A stretch of DNA of 64,000 nucleotides, from NCBI RefSeq assembly GCF_024320865.1, contig NZ_JANDBD010000015.1, forward strand, positions 1 to 64,000. Direction: 5' to 3'. The translations under genes and the position numbers were made by a program. This document shows, piece after piece, positions 24,153-32,359 of this stretch. Positions within the stretch are counted from its first letter, which is position 1, and the number at the start of each line of letters is the position of its first letter. This DNA is from Mycolicibacterium arenosum (GTDB lineage: Bacteria > Actinomycetota > Actinomycetes > Mycobacteriales > Mycobacteriaceae). The notes beneath the pieces are model-generated. The model was given only the letters and a program-made list of their open reading frames with translations. It made no database searches and was not told where the DNA came from.

Positions 24153-25280
24153 TCATCCCTTCCGTGTCCACTCACCTGCGCGCTCGACGTAGTCGGCGAA
24201 GAGCGGCCGGATCGCATCGAGATCGAGGTCGAAATCCGCCGGGTCCGCGCGCACGCTGGGCTCTCTGGTTGCCGCGTTGTGCTCCCACCAACTGGCCATC
24301 TGCTGTTCGAAGACGTCGCCGACATCCTCGCCGAGCCACGCGTAGAGTCCGCACACCTCACCGATGGGATCGGCTTGGATGGCCCGGAAGTCGATGTCGT
24401 AGAAGCGGTTTCCCGCCCCGGCCTCGCGAAACGCCACTGTCCGCGCCATGCCCGTCGACCACTGTTCGACGTTCAGTCTGCCGAGGTACGGTCGGTCCAG
24501 CCGGTCACTGAAGCCGCCGACCATGTCCGCGTACAACTCGACGACCGACAGCAACACGTCGGTCGGATCTCGGTGCGTCATCACGAAGCGGGCGTCGGGG
24601 AACACCGTGTTCAGGGCGTCGAGCGACAGCACGTGCGACGGCGACTTCAGCCGCCACGGGCGATTCGGCTCGCCGAACTGCATCAGCTTGAGCACCCGCT
24701 CCTCGAAACGGTAGGTCGAGGTGAAATCCGCACCCGACACCAGCCATTCGGAGTACTCCGGGATCTCGGCGAACGCCTGGAAGATCTGCGACCTGAAGTC
24801 CATCGCCATCAGGTCGAGGCACTCAGAAGGATCGTGGGTGTTGTGCGGGACGTGGAATCGGCTGCCGACCAGGATCTTCTCGTCGACGGGGATGCGCGGA
24901 TCCACGCCCTGCACGGTCGACGCCGGCGGGCAGGGCCGCGCCGACTCCCACCGGCGCAGGTAGCGCACGTTCGGATCCTGTGCCAGCAGGCAGGACAGCG
25001 CCGTCGATCCCGTCCGCGGCAGCCCGAGCCCGAACAGCGGCGCGGTGATCTCGATGTCGTCGGTCTCCGGGTGCCGTCGGTACCAGTCCTCGACGTGCAG
25101 TCGCTGCTCGAGATATCCGATGATCAGCGGGTAGACGAAACCCTCACCGCGGGCGTTGAGCCGCGCTGCGGTCAGCCCGCGCACCAGGATGTCCAGGCCC
25201 TCGCGGAAGGCGTCGTCACCGAAGTCGGTCAGTCCGGTGTGGCGAACGGCCGCTCTCATCAGCTCGCCGGATGACGCCAC
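24153..25280 (-). CDS. Sulfotransferase-family protein
   Basis: The 375-residue protein has the PAPS 5'-phosphosulfate loop GLPRTGSTALSCLLAQDP and the 3'-phosphate region WRLKSPSHVLSLDALNTVFPDARFVMTHRDP, the hallmark of the actinobacterial sulfotransferase family with many mycobacterial copies. It should transfer sulfate from PAPS to a lipid or other alcohol. The GTG at 25280 is preceded by a perfect AGGAGG at 7-nt spacing (25287-25292), so it is preferred to the start at 25337. Confidence 0.85.
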   Translation of the reverse strand: MASSGELMRAAVRHTGLTDFGDDAFREGLDILVRGLTAARLNARGEGFVYPLIIGYLEQRLHVEDWYRRHPETDDIEITAPLFGLGLPRTGSTALSCLLAQDPNVRYLRRWESARPCPPASTVQGVDPRIPVDEKILVGSRFHVPHNTHDPSECLDLMAMDFRSQIFQAFAEIPEYSEWLVSGADFTSTYRFEERVLKLMQFGEPNRPWRLKSPSHVLSLDALNTVFPDARFVMTHRDPTDVLLSVVELYADMVGGFSDRLDRPYLGRLNVEQWSTGMARTVAFREAGAGNRFYDIDFRAIQADPIGEVCGLYAWLGEDVGDVFEQQMASWWEHNAATREPSVRADPADFDLDLDAIRPLFADYVERAGEWTRKG

Positions 25281-25343
25281 GCCGCACCTCCTGGTGATTC
25301 GAGACAGTACACTGCCGCTAATTGCGGAGTCCGTCAAGATGCG

Positions 25344-25349
25344 TAGCCT
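25344..25349 (+). promoter_or_regulatory. -10 box TAGCCT of the CocE-type hydrolase
   Basis: TAGCCT lies 6 nt before the GTG at 25356, giving a leaderless start. Confidence 0.5.
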
Positions 25350-25355
25350 GCAAGC

Positions 25356-27005
25356 GTGTCCCGCGTAGCGAAAGTGGCCTCACGACTGCTGGCCCGACGT
25401 TTCGAGATCCCCCCTCCGACGACGACCTTCACCGTGCGCCGCGGCGTGCGCGTCCCGATGCGCGACGGTGTCGAACTGCTCGCATCGCACTACGTGCCCG
25501 ACACGGCGACGCCGTCCGGCACGCTGCTGGTCCGCTGCCCGTACGGACGCGGCTTCCCGTTCGCGACGCTGTTCGGCGCGGTGTACGCGGCACGCGGCTA
25601 TCACGTCGTGATTCAAAGCGTGCGCGGCACGTTCGGCTCCGGCGGCGAGTTCACGCCGATGGTCAACGAAGTCGCCGACGGCGCGGACACGGTGACGTGG
25701 CTACGCGAACAGCCGTGGTTCACCGGCACCTTCGCCACCCTGGGACTGTCCTACCTCGGATTCACCCAGTGGGCGCTGCTCACGGATCCGCCGCCCGAAC
25801 TGACGGCCGCGATCATCAGCGTCGGCCCGCACGACTTCAACACCTCGTCGTGGGGCACCGGATCGTTCTCCCTCAACGACTTCCTCGGCTGGAGCGACAT
25901 GGTCGCCCATCAGGAGGAGGGTGGCCGACTGCGCGCCGGGATCCGACAGGTCTCCTCGCGCCGCGGCCTGGCCAGGACCACGGGCCAACTCCCGCTCGGC
26001 GACACGGGCCGGGCGCTGTTGCGCGACGGCGCCACCTGGTACGAGTCCTGGCTCGAACACCCCGAGGCCGACGACCCGTTCTGGGACGACCTTCGCGTCG
26101 CCGACGCGCTGGACCGCGTCGACGTACCGGTGCTGCTGATCGGCGGCTGGCAGGACCTCTTCCTCGACCAGACCATCCACCAGTACCGGCGCCTGCGCGA
26201 CCGCGGCGTGACCACGGCCCTGACCGTGGGCGCGTGGACGCACACGCAGATCATGACCAAAGCGGCGCCGACGGTGCTCCGCGAGTCACTCGCCTGGCTC
26301 GACGAGCACCTCGGCGGTAACCCGGCCCCGCCGCGGAGTCCGGTTCGCGTCGAGATCGCCGAGCACGGCTGGATGGACCTACCGGACTGGGCGCCACCGA
26401 TGACCGAGCGCACGCTGTATCTGCAGCCCGCCCATCGCCTTTCGGAGCAACCGGCCCCGGATTCCGCGCCGCCGTCGTCGTTCACGTTCGACCCCGCTGA
26501 TCCGACGCCCACACTCGGCGGCAGGCTGCTGTCCCCCGAGGGCGGCTACCGCAGCGACGGGGCCCTGGCGCTTCGAGCCGACGTGCTCGACTTCATCGGC
26601 GAACCGCTGCCCTCGGACCTGTATCTCGTCGGGACCCCGGTAGTCGAACTCGCGCACACCTGCGACAACCCGAACAACGACGTGTTCGTCCGCATCAGCG
26701 AGGTCGATTCCGACGGCCGCTCACGCAACGTCACCGACGGATTCCGCAGGCTCACAGGCGATTCCGACACCCTGCGGCTGGAACTCGACGACGTCGCCTA
26801 CCGGTTCAGCGCGGGCTCGCGGATCCGGGTCATGGTGGCGGGCGGCTCACATCCGCGCTTCGCGCGCAACCTGGGCACCGGCGAACCGGTCATCAGTGGG
26901 CGGTCGATGAAACCCGCGACGCACTTCGTTCACCACGGCGCGGGTGGTCAGTCGCGGCTGATCCTGCCGATCGGCGACACCCCACCGCCGACGCATGGCG
27001 CGTAG
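25356..27005 (+). CDS. CocE/NonD-family alpha/beta hydrolase
   Basis: The 549-residue protein has an X-Pro dipeptidyl-peptidase S15-type catalytic domain with nucleophile motif GLSYLGFTQW, an Asp in LLIGGWQDLFLDQ and His in VGAWTHTQI, and a C-terminal jelly-roll domain (about 340-540). The family hydrolyses acyl esters (cocaine esterase) or peptides; the substrate is unknown. Position and type match Rv2800 of M. tuberculosis. The gene is leaderless. The following MmcQ/YjbR gene begins inside its 3' end. Confidence 0.88.
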   Translation: MSRVAKVASRLLARRFEIPPPTTTFTVRRGVRVPMRDGVELLASHYVPDTATPSGTLLVRCPYGRGFPFATLFGAVYAARGYHVVIQSVRGTFGSGGEFTPMVNEVADGADTVTWLREQPWFTGTFATLGLSYLGFTQWALLTDPPPELTAAIISVGPHDFNTSSWGTGSFSLNDFLGWSDMVAHQEEGGRLRAGIRQVSSRRGLARTTGQLPLGDTGRALLRDGATWYESWLEHPEADDPFWDDLRVADALDRVDVPVLLIGGWQDLFLDQTIHQYRRLRDRGVTTALTVGAWTHTQIMTKAAPTVLRESLAWLDEHLGGNPAPPRSPVRVEIAEHGWMDLPDWAPPMTERTLYLQPAHRLSEQPAPDSAPPSSFTFDPADPTPTLGGRLLSPEGGYRSDGALALRADVLDFIGEPLPSDLYLVGTPVVELAHTCDNPNNDVFVRISEVDSDGRSRNVTDGFRRLTGDSDTLRLELDDVAYRFSAGSRIRVMVAGGSHPRFARNLGTGEPVISGRSMKPATHFVHHGAGGQSRLILPIGDTPPPTHGA

Positions 27006-27360
27006 GCGTTCCGGCTGCGGCATCGCCGATTTCACCGATCTGATCGACCAACTCGACGATGTCGCGCGAACCGACCACAGCACGTACGCGAAGTTCGCCG
27101 TCTCGGGCCGCACCCTGGGCTACCTGTGGCCGGAGACCACGACCGTCGGACTGCGGCAGACCATCGAGGAACAGCGCGCACTCGTCGCGGAACGCCCGTC
27201 GGTGTTCGAGGTGCAGTTCACCACCGGCACTTTCGGCTGGGTGGTCGTGCACCTCGCGGGTATCCAGCGCGACGAACTGGCCGAGTTGACGTTCGAGGCA
27301 TGGCGACTCACGGCCTCGGAGGCCCTGGTCACCGCCCGCGGGGACCGGCTACCCCACTGA
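26995..27360 (+). CDS. MmcQ/YjbR-family protein
   Basis: The 121-residue protein fits the MmcQ/YjbR fold (KFAVSGRTLGYLWPETTTVGLRQTIEEQRALVAE ... FGWVVVHLAGIQRDELAELTFEAWRLTA). The family may bind DNA or small ligands and has no firm function. It overlaps the hydrolase by 11 nt, so it is translationally coupled. It converges on the DUF1802 gene with a 12-nt overlap. Confidence 0.8.
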   Translation: MARRRSGCGIADFTDLIDQLDDVARTDHSTYAKFAVSGRTLGYLWPETTTVGLRQTIEEQRALVAERPSVFEVQFTTGTFGWVVVHLAGIQRDELAELTFEAWRLTASEALVTARGDRLPH

Positions 27361-27897
27361 ACTCCGCACCCTGGCGGCGACACCGGCCACGGCCCCGTCA
27401 CCGTGTACCGGCGCACCCCACTGCGGGGACACCGGCAGATCCACCCAGCTGACGCAGCCCCCGTAGGCGGGCAACCGGGGCAGCCGCACCGGCTCGACCA
27501 GCGGGCGGGCTTGCACCACCAGGACGGTCAGCCGGTGCCGAGGCCTGAAGTCGAGGCGTTCGGACTGCACCGACGCGGACGTCCAGATGTGCAGGTCGGC
27601 GATCTCCTCGAGCCCCTCGGCGCGGTTCACCTCAACGGCGGCAACCACTTCCGCCCCGGCCCGAATCACCACCTCGGTCTCGGTACTGTCCTGTGCGGCG
27701 TCGGCCAGCACATCACGGTGTTCCGGGCGCACCCGCTCGGCGTGCCCGTGCGCGACGGTCGGGAAGAACACGAACCGCGGCTCGGTGAGCGCGAAGCGCT
27801 TCTCGTGGATGCCGCCCTTGCGGAGCAGCACGGTCTGGCGCCCGTCGAGCATCGCGTGCACCGCGGCGCTCCACTCCTTCAGCGCCGGCGAACTCAC
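27349..27897 (-). CDS. DUF1802-family protein
   Basis: The 182-residue soluble protein begins VSSPALKEWSAAVHAMLDGRQTVLLRKGGIHEKRF, the diagnostic opening of DUF1802, and continues with FFPTVAHGHAERV and HRLTVLVVQARPL. Function unknown. The GTG at 27897 overlaps the DUF2277 stop as GTGA, so the pair forms an operon. Confidence 0.75.
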   Translation of the reverse strand: MSSPALKEWSAAVHAMLDGRQTVLLRKGGIHEKRFALTEPRFVFFPTVAHGHAERVRPEHRDVLADAAQDSTETEVVIRAGAEVVAAVEVNRAEGLEEIADLHIWTSASVQSERLDFRPRHRLTVLVVQARPLVEPVRLPRLPAYGGCVSWVDLPVSPQWGAPVHGDGAVAGVAARVRSSVG

Positions 27898-28169
27898 TTC
27901 GAGGCGCGGGCGGCGATCCGGGCCCGCACTTCGGGCCGTCGCAGCGGAGGCACGGTCTTGGGCGGCTGACGACGAGGCGGCAGCTGGGCGAGCAGTCGCC
28001 TGGTCGTCGCGGTGACCTCGGCGACGGCGGCTTCGAACGCGACCTCGTTCGCCGCGGTCGGTCGGGTGATCCCGCTGACCTTGCGGACGTACTGACGCGA
28101 GGCGGCCTCGATCTCGTCTTCGGTGGCGGCGGGCTCGAGCCCGCGCAACTCGGTGATGTTGCGGCACAT
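27894..28169 (-). CDS. DUF2277-family protein
   Basis: The 91-residue protein begins MCRNITELRGLEPAATEDEI, the strongly conserved start of DUF2277, followed by a helical region similar in places to the DUF2277 RKLSG motif and a basic C-terminal tail (RRPEVRARIAARASK). Function unknown; the basic tail suggests nucleic-acid or ribosome contact. It is leaderless, with TATGGT 6 nt before the ATG. Confidence 0.85.
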   Translation of the reverse strand: MCRNITELRGLEPAATEDEIEAASRQYVRKVSGITRPTAANEVAFEAAVAEVTATTRRLLAQLPPRRQPPKTVPPLRRPEVRARIAARASK

Positions 28170-28175
28170 GCCCCA

Positions 28176-28193
28176 ACCATAGGTCGATACGGT
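28176..28193. promoter_or_regulatory. Two back-to-back leaderless promoters in 30 bp
   Basis: The minus-strand -10 TATGGT (28176-28181) is 6 nt from the DUF2277 ATG. The plus-strand -10 TACGGT (28188-28193) is 6 nt from the hydratase ATG. The two boxes are only 6 nt apart, so each gene's upstream promoter contacts would extend into the other's coding sequence. Confidence 0.55.
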
Positions 28194-28199
28194 GATGCC

Positions 28200-28970
28200 A
28201 TGCCCGAGACCGAAGCCGCACCCGTTCTGCTCATCGACACCACCGACCGCGTCCGCACGCTGACCCTGAACCGGCCGCAGTCGCGAAACGCGCTGTCCTC
28301 GGAGTTGCGCAGTCGGTTCTTTCGCTCACTGCGCGAGGCGCAGGCCGACGACGACGTCGACGTCGTCATCGTCACCGGGGCCGACCCGGTGTTCTGCGCG
28401 GGCCTCGATCTCAAGGAACTCGGCGACACCACGGACCTGCCCGACATCTCGCCCAAGTGGCCTCCGATGACGAAGCCCGTGATCGGCGCCATCAACGGCG
28501 CCGCCGTCACCGGAGGCCTGGAGATCGCGCTGTACTGCGACCTCCTCATCGCCTCGGAGCACGCGCGGTTCGCCGACACCCACGCCAGGGTCGGGCTGCT
28601 GCCAACGTGGGGGCTGAGCGTGCGGCTGCCGCAGAAAGTCGGCGTCGGCCTCGCCCGCCGCATGAGCCTGACCGGTGACTACCTGTCCGCCGACGACGCG
28701 CTGCGCGCCGGGCTGGTCACGGAGGTGGTTCCGCACGACGAGTTGATCCCCGCGGCCAGAAAGGTCGCGGCCTCGATCGTCGGCAACAACCAGCGCGCCG
28801 TGCGCGCGCTGCTGGACTCCTACCACCGTATCGACGAGCAGCAGACCAGCGCCTCGCTGTGGATCGAGGCGCAGTCCGCCACCCAGTGGATGAAGGTCGC
28901 CACGGGCGACGACATCGCGGCCAACCGCGCCGCCGTCATGGAACGGGGCCGCAGTCAGGTGCAACCGTGA
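28200..28970 (+). CDS. echA16: Enoyl-CoA hydratase/isomerase
   Basis: The 256-residue crotonase-fold protein has NRPQSRNALSSEL, the oxyanion-hole motif INGAAVTGGLEIALYCDLLIASEHARFADTHARVGLLP, and a C-terminal trimerisation helix. It lacks a clear second catalytic Glu in the ARVG segment, so hydratase versus isomerase activity is open. In M. tuberculosis echA16 occurs in the matching stretch; the symbol is assigned by position only. The gene is leaderless. Confidence 0.85.
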   Translation: MPETEAAPVLLIDTTDRVRTLTLNRPQSRNALSSELRSRFFRSLREAQADDDVDVVIVTGADPVFCAGLDLKELGDTTDLPDISPKWPPMTKPVIGAINGAAVTGGLEIALYCDLLIASEHARFADTHARVGLLPTWGLSVRLPQKVGVGLARRMSLTGDYLSADDALRAGLVTEVVPHDELIPAARKVAASIVGNNQRAVRALLDSYHRIDEQQTSASLWIEAQSATQWMKVATGDDIAANRAAVMERGRSQVQP

Positions 28971-29124
28971 ACGCCGCCCGGGAGATGTGAGGCAGCGCCT
29001 CATCGCGCGCGTCGGCTGACCAGCGCGAAAAAAGTCGTCCGAAAAGTGTGCGACACCCCCGGTGGGGTGGCTCCTATTCGCGAACGCCTGCATCCGAGCA
29101 GGTGAGACCGTTGAGGAGAACATC

Positions 29125-29658
29125 GTGACCACCACCATCCCCGTCGACGACTCGGCCACGCACGTCATCAGGCCGCTCGCCGACGACGAGCCACCGACCC
29201 GCCGCGGCGCACTGATCCTGTTCGGCGCGTCCTGCGCTGTCGCCGTCGCCGCAGGACTCGGAGCCCTGTTCTTCGGTGCGCCCGATCCCGCTCCCGTCGT
29301 CGGTCCGGGCGGTGTGGAGTCGGCCATCTCGTCGACCGACCCGGTCGTTCCGTCCACTCCGGGGAAGGTCGGCCCGGCACCGACCGCGGCACCGCGGGCC
29401 ACCGCGCCCACTCCCGCCGAGGCCCCGCAGTGGACGACACCGTCGGCACAGCTGCCCGCCCCGCAGCCGCCCGCACCGCAGGATCCGGTCGACCCCGTTG
29501 ATCCGGTGGAACCGGAGCCCCAACCCGAGCCCGAGCCCCAGCCCGACCCCAAGCCGTTGCCGCAGGGCCCCGACGACAAGGTAGCCGTCCCTCCGGCGCA
29601 GCCCGATCCGCCGAAGCCCGTCGTCGTCGGCCCTTCCGACCTGACGATTCAGCCGTGA
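29125..29658 (+). CDS. Single-pass membrane protein with proline-rich tail, sigma-factor partner
   Basis: The 177-residue protein has a 24-residue cytoplasmic N terminus, one hydrophobic helix (about 25-48, RRGALILFGASCAVAVAAGLGALFF), then a Pro/Glu/Gln-rich extracytoplasmic tail with DPVDPVDPVEP and PEPEPQPEPE runs. No known domain. The GTG at 29125 has GAGGAG at 29113-29118. Its stop overlaps the alternative ECF start codon as GTGA. The shared topology with the tail of the ECF protein suggests they act together at the envelope. Confidence 0.7.
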   Translation: MTTTIPVDDSATHVIRPLADDEPPTRRGALILFGASCAVAVAAGLGALFFGAPDPAPVVGPGGVESAISSTDPVVPSTPGKVGPAPTAAPRATAPTPAEAPQWTTPSAQLPAPQPPAPQDPVDPVDPVEPEPQPEPEPQPDPKPLPQGPDDKVAVPPAQPDPPKPVVVGPSDLTIQP

Positions 29659-29690
29659 GGGCGGCACTGGAGTGCTGGAATGGCCGCATA

Positions 29691-31031
29691 ATGACCGCCG
29701 TACCGCAACCCGACCGCTACGGACCGCCGACGGACGCCGCGTTGGCGTCCGCGGCGGCCCGCGGTGACCAGCAGGCGTTCGGAATGATCTACGACCGCTA
29801 CGCCGACCGGCTGATGGATTACGCCTGCGGCATGCTTCGCGACCGTGACACCGCCGCCGACTGCGTGCACGACGCGTTCTGCACCGCTGCCGGTGCGCTC
29901 GACGGATTGCGCGACCCGGACAAGCTCCGTCCGTGGTTGTACGCGATCGTGCGCGGTCAGGTGCTGCACCACATGCGCGACACCCGTCGCGAGACGCCCG
30001 TCGCCGAGCACTACGACACCTCGTCCGACGAGCCCGAGCCGCACGCACTCGCGGCGCGCCGCGAGTTGGCGAGTCTGGTCGCCGAGGCCGCCGGCGGGTT
30101 GAGTGAGCGGGACCAGCAGGTGCTCGACCTGACCTACCGCCACGGTCTGGACGGTCCCGAACTCGCCGAAGTACTCGGGGTCAGCCAGACCAACGCCAAC
30201 ACCCTGGTGCACCGCATGCGCGAGACGGTCGAGCGCTCGCTGGGCGCACTGCTGGTCGCGCGACGCGCCAGCAGCGGATCGCACGAGTGCCAGGAGTTGT
30301 GTGCCATGCTGGCCGACTGGGACGGCCGCTTGACCGTGCTCATGCGCAAACGCATTGGGCGACATATTGATTCGTGCTCCACCTGTGAGGACCAGCGCCG
30401 CTCGGCGGTGACGCCGGCCGCGCTCCTCGGCGGCGCACCCGTGTTCGTAGCCGCGCCACCGTGGCTGCGCGACGCGACGCTCGACGACATCGAACTGGTC
30501 AACCACTCGTCGGCGCTGCCCGCCGACGGCGGCACGCGAGGCGACCGTGCGGGCTGGGTGCCGATGACGCTGTTCATCGCGGCGCTCGCGGCGGCGGTCG
30601 GCCTGGGTGCGCTGTACCTGTCACAGCGGTCGGACGACGTGATGCCCGTCGACCGGTCCACGACGCTCGCCCCGCCGGCCGCGCCGGTGAGCGCGCCACC
30701 CGCCGCACCGTCCACGCAACCGCCGCCGGCCACCACTCCGCCGCCTCCCGTCCAGACCCCGCGCTCGAATCCGCCACCCCCGGTCACGACGGCGCCTCCC
30801 CCCGAGCCGACCACCCCCACCGCCGCGGAACCCACGCCGGAGCAACCACCCGCGCCCACTCCGTCGACCCCACCACCCTGGACACCGCCGCAGTGGACTC
30901 CCCCGCAGTGGACTCCCCCGCAATGGACTCCGCCGAATCCCCAACCTCCGCAACCGGTTCCGGGCGGACCGACGGGGATCGCCCCCGTCCCGGCGACTCC
31001 GGTCGTTCCGGTGCCCGTGCCGATCCCCTAG
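29691..31031 (+). CDS. ECF sigma factor fused to zinc-finger anti-sigma-like domain, TM helix and Pro-rich tail
   Basis: The 446-residue protein joins sigma-2 (about 22-95, YDRYADRLMDYACGMLRD), sigma-4 (about 130-182, LSERDQQVLDLTYRHGLDGPELAEVLGVS), a ZAS-like zinc motif (H198, then H225-x3-C229-x2-C232), one membrane helix (about 289-310) and a 125-residue Pro/Thr-rich outer tail with WTPPQ repeats. The fused anti-sigma-like part and anchor would hold the sigma domains at the membrane until a signal or proteolysis frees them. The ATG at 29691 was chosen; a GTG at 29655 overlapping the previous stop (GTGA) is possible. No separate anti-sigma gene is seen. Confidence 0.85.
   Translation: MTAVPQPDRYGPPTDAALASAAARGDQQAFGMIYDRYADRLMDYACGMLRDRDTAADCVHDAFCTAAGALDGLRDPDKLRPWLYAIVRGQVLHHMRDTRRETPVAEHYDTSSDEPEPHALAARRELASLVAEAAGGLSERDQQVLDLTYRHGLDGPELAEVLGVSQTNANTLVHRMRETVERSLGALLVARRASSGSHECQELCAMLADWDGRLTVLMRKRIGRHIDSCSTCEDQRRSAVTPAALLGGAPVFVAAPPWLRDATLDDIELVNHSSALPADGGTRGDRAGWVPMTLFIAALAAAVGLGALYLSQRSDDVMPVDRSTTLAPPAAPVSAPPAAPSTQPPPATTPPPPVQTPRSNPPPPVTTAPPPEPTTPTAAEPTPEQPPAPTPSTPPPWTPPQWTPPQWTPPQWTPPNPQPPQPVPGGPTGIAPVPATPVVPVPVPIP
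30879..30938 (+). repeat. Four tandem 15-bp units encoding WTPPQ
   Basis: Four in-frame 15-bp units of the form TGGACTCCCCCGCAG encode WTPPQ x3 and WTPPN in the outer tail of the ECF protein. The near-identical units could vary in number by slippage without frameshift. Confidence 0.85.
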
Positions 31032-32359
31032 GAGACGCCGCCGACCAGCCAGCGCCCCGACAGCGCCCGCCAGCCGACGAAGACCAGACGCAGCAGCATG
31101 AACGTCGTCAGGCCGGCCCAAATGCCCATCAGTCCCCAGCCGTAGGCCAGGGACAGCCAGATCAGCGGGAGGAAGCCGACCAGCGCGCTGGCGAGGGTCG
31201 CGTTGCGCATGTAGCGGGCGTCGCCTGCGCCGAGGAGCACCCCGTCGATCGCGAACACGATGCCCGCGATGGGGAGTTGAGCCACCAGGAACCACCACGG
31301 CACGCCGATCTCTTCGAGCACCGACCGGTCGGCGGTGAACAGCGTGGGCAGTACCGAGGCACCGAGCGCGAACCCACATGCGAGCACGGTCGCGGCCATG
31401 GTCGAGAAGATCGTGACCCGCCACGCAACCGATTTCGCATTGGCCAACTGCCCGGCTCCCAGCGCCGCCCCGACCAGCGACTGGGCCGCGATGGCCAGCG
31501 AGTCCAACACCAGTGCGAGGAAGCTCCACAGCTGCAGCACCACCTGGTGGGCCGCCACCGCCGCGGCGCCGAACCGGGCCGCAACGGCGGCGGCCGATAC
31601 GAAGCAGGCCTGAAAGGCCATGGTGCGCACCAGCAGATCGCGACCCATCACGACCTGGGCGCGCAGGACGTCCGGACGGATGCGCAACGGCACGCGTTCG
31701 GCGAGCAGAGCGCGGCAGAACCGCAGCGCCGCCAGCCACTGACCGACGAGGTTCGCCACGGCCGAACCCGGCAGCTCCATCCGCGGCAGCCCGAGCCAGC
31801 CGTAGACCAGCAGCGGACAGAGCACCGCCGACACGGCGAACCCGAACACCACGTAGCGCAGCGGCCGCGCGGTGTCCTGCACACCGCGCATCCAGCCGTT
31901 GCCCGCCAACGAGATCAGGATCGCAGGCGCCCCGAGGATCGCTATTCGAAGCCACGGTTCCGCCTCCTCGGCGATCTCCCCGCCGTCGGCGATCACCGCG
32001 AGTAGCGGAACCGCCGCCGCTTCCACGGCGACGACGACGAGCACCCCGAGCCCGACGGCCAGCCACGTCGCCTGCACGCCCTCGCCGACGGCGGACTCCC
32101 GGTCCCCGGCGCCGAAGTAGCGCGCCGACCGCGCCGTCGTCCCGTACGACAGGAACGTCAGCTGCGAGGACAGCAGCGACAGAACCAGGCCGCCGATGGC
32201 GAGGCCGGCCAGCGCGACCGCGCCGAGGCGGCCCACGATGGCGATGTCGAAGAGCAGGTAGAGCGGTTCTGCCGCGAGCACGCCGAGCGCGGGCACGGCC
32301 AGGCCGGCGATCCGACGACCGGTGACGGGCGCGGCGTCGGGATCATCAGCCGAGGGCAT
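31028..32359 (-). CDS. dinF: MATE-family efflux transporter DinF
   Basis: The 443-residue protein has about 12 hydrophobic helices in two MATE repeats (MRGVQDTARPLRYVVFGF; AAVAAHQVVLQLWSFLALVLDSLAIAAQSLVGAALGAG). It exports cationic drugs or metabolites using an ion gradient; the actual substrate is unknown. It follows nrnA with a 14-nt overlap, as in the M. tuberculosis infB-rbfA-Rv2837c-dinF order, and converges on the ECF gene with a 3-nt overlap. Confidence 0.92.
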   Translation of the reverse strand: MPSADDPDAAPVTGRRIAGLAVPALGVLAAEPLYLLFDIAIVGRLGAVALAGLAIGGLVLSLLSSQLTFLSYGTTARSARYFGAGDRESAVGEGVQATWLAVGLGVLVVVAVEAAAVPLLAVIADGGEIAEEAEPWLRIAILGAPAILISLAGNGWMRGVQDTARPLRYVVFGFAVSAVLCPLLVYGWLGLPRMELPGSAVANLVGQWLAALRFCRALLAERVPLRIRPDVLRAQVVMGRDLLVRTMAFQACFVSAAAVAARFGAAAVAAHQVVLQLWSFLALVLDSLAIAAQSLVGAALGAGQLANAKSVAWRVTIFSTMAATVLACGFALGASVLPTLFTADRSVLEEIGVPWWFLVAQLPIAGIVFAIDGVLLGAGDARYMRNATLASALVGFLPLIWLSLAYGWGLMGIWAGLTTFMLLRLVFVGWRALSGRWLVGGVS

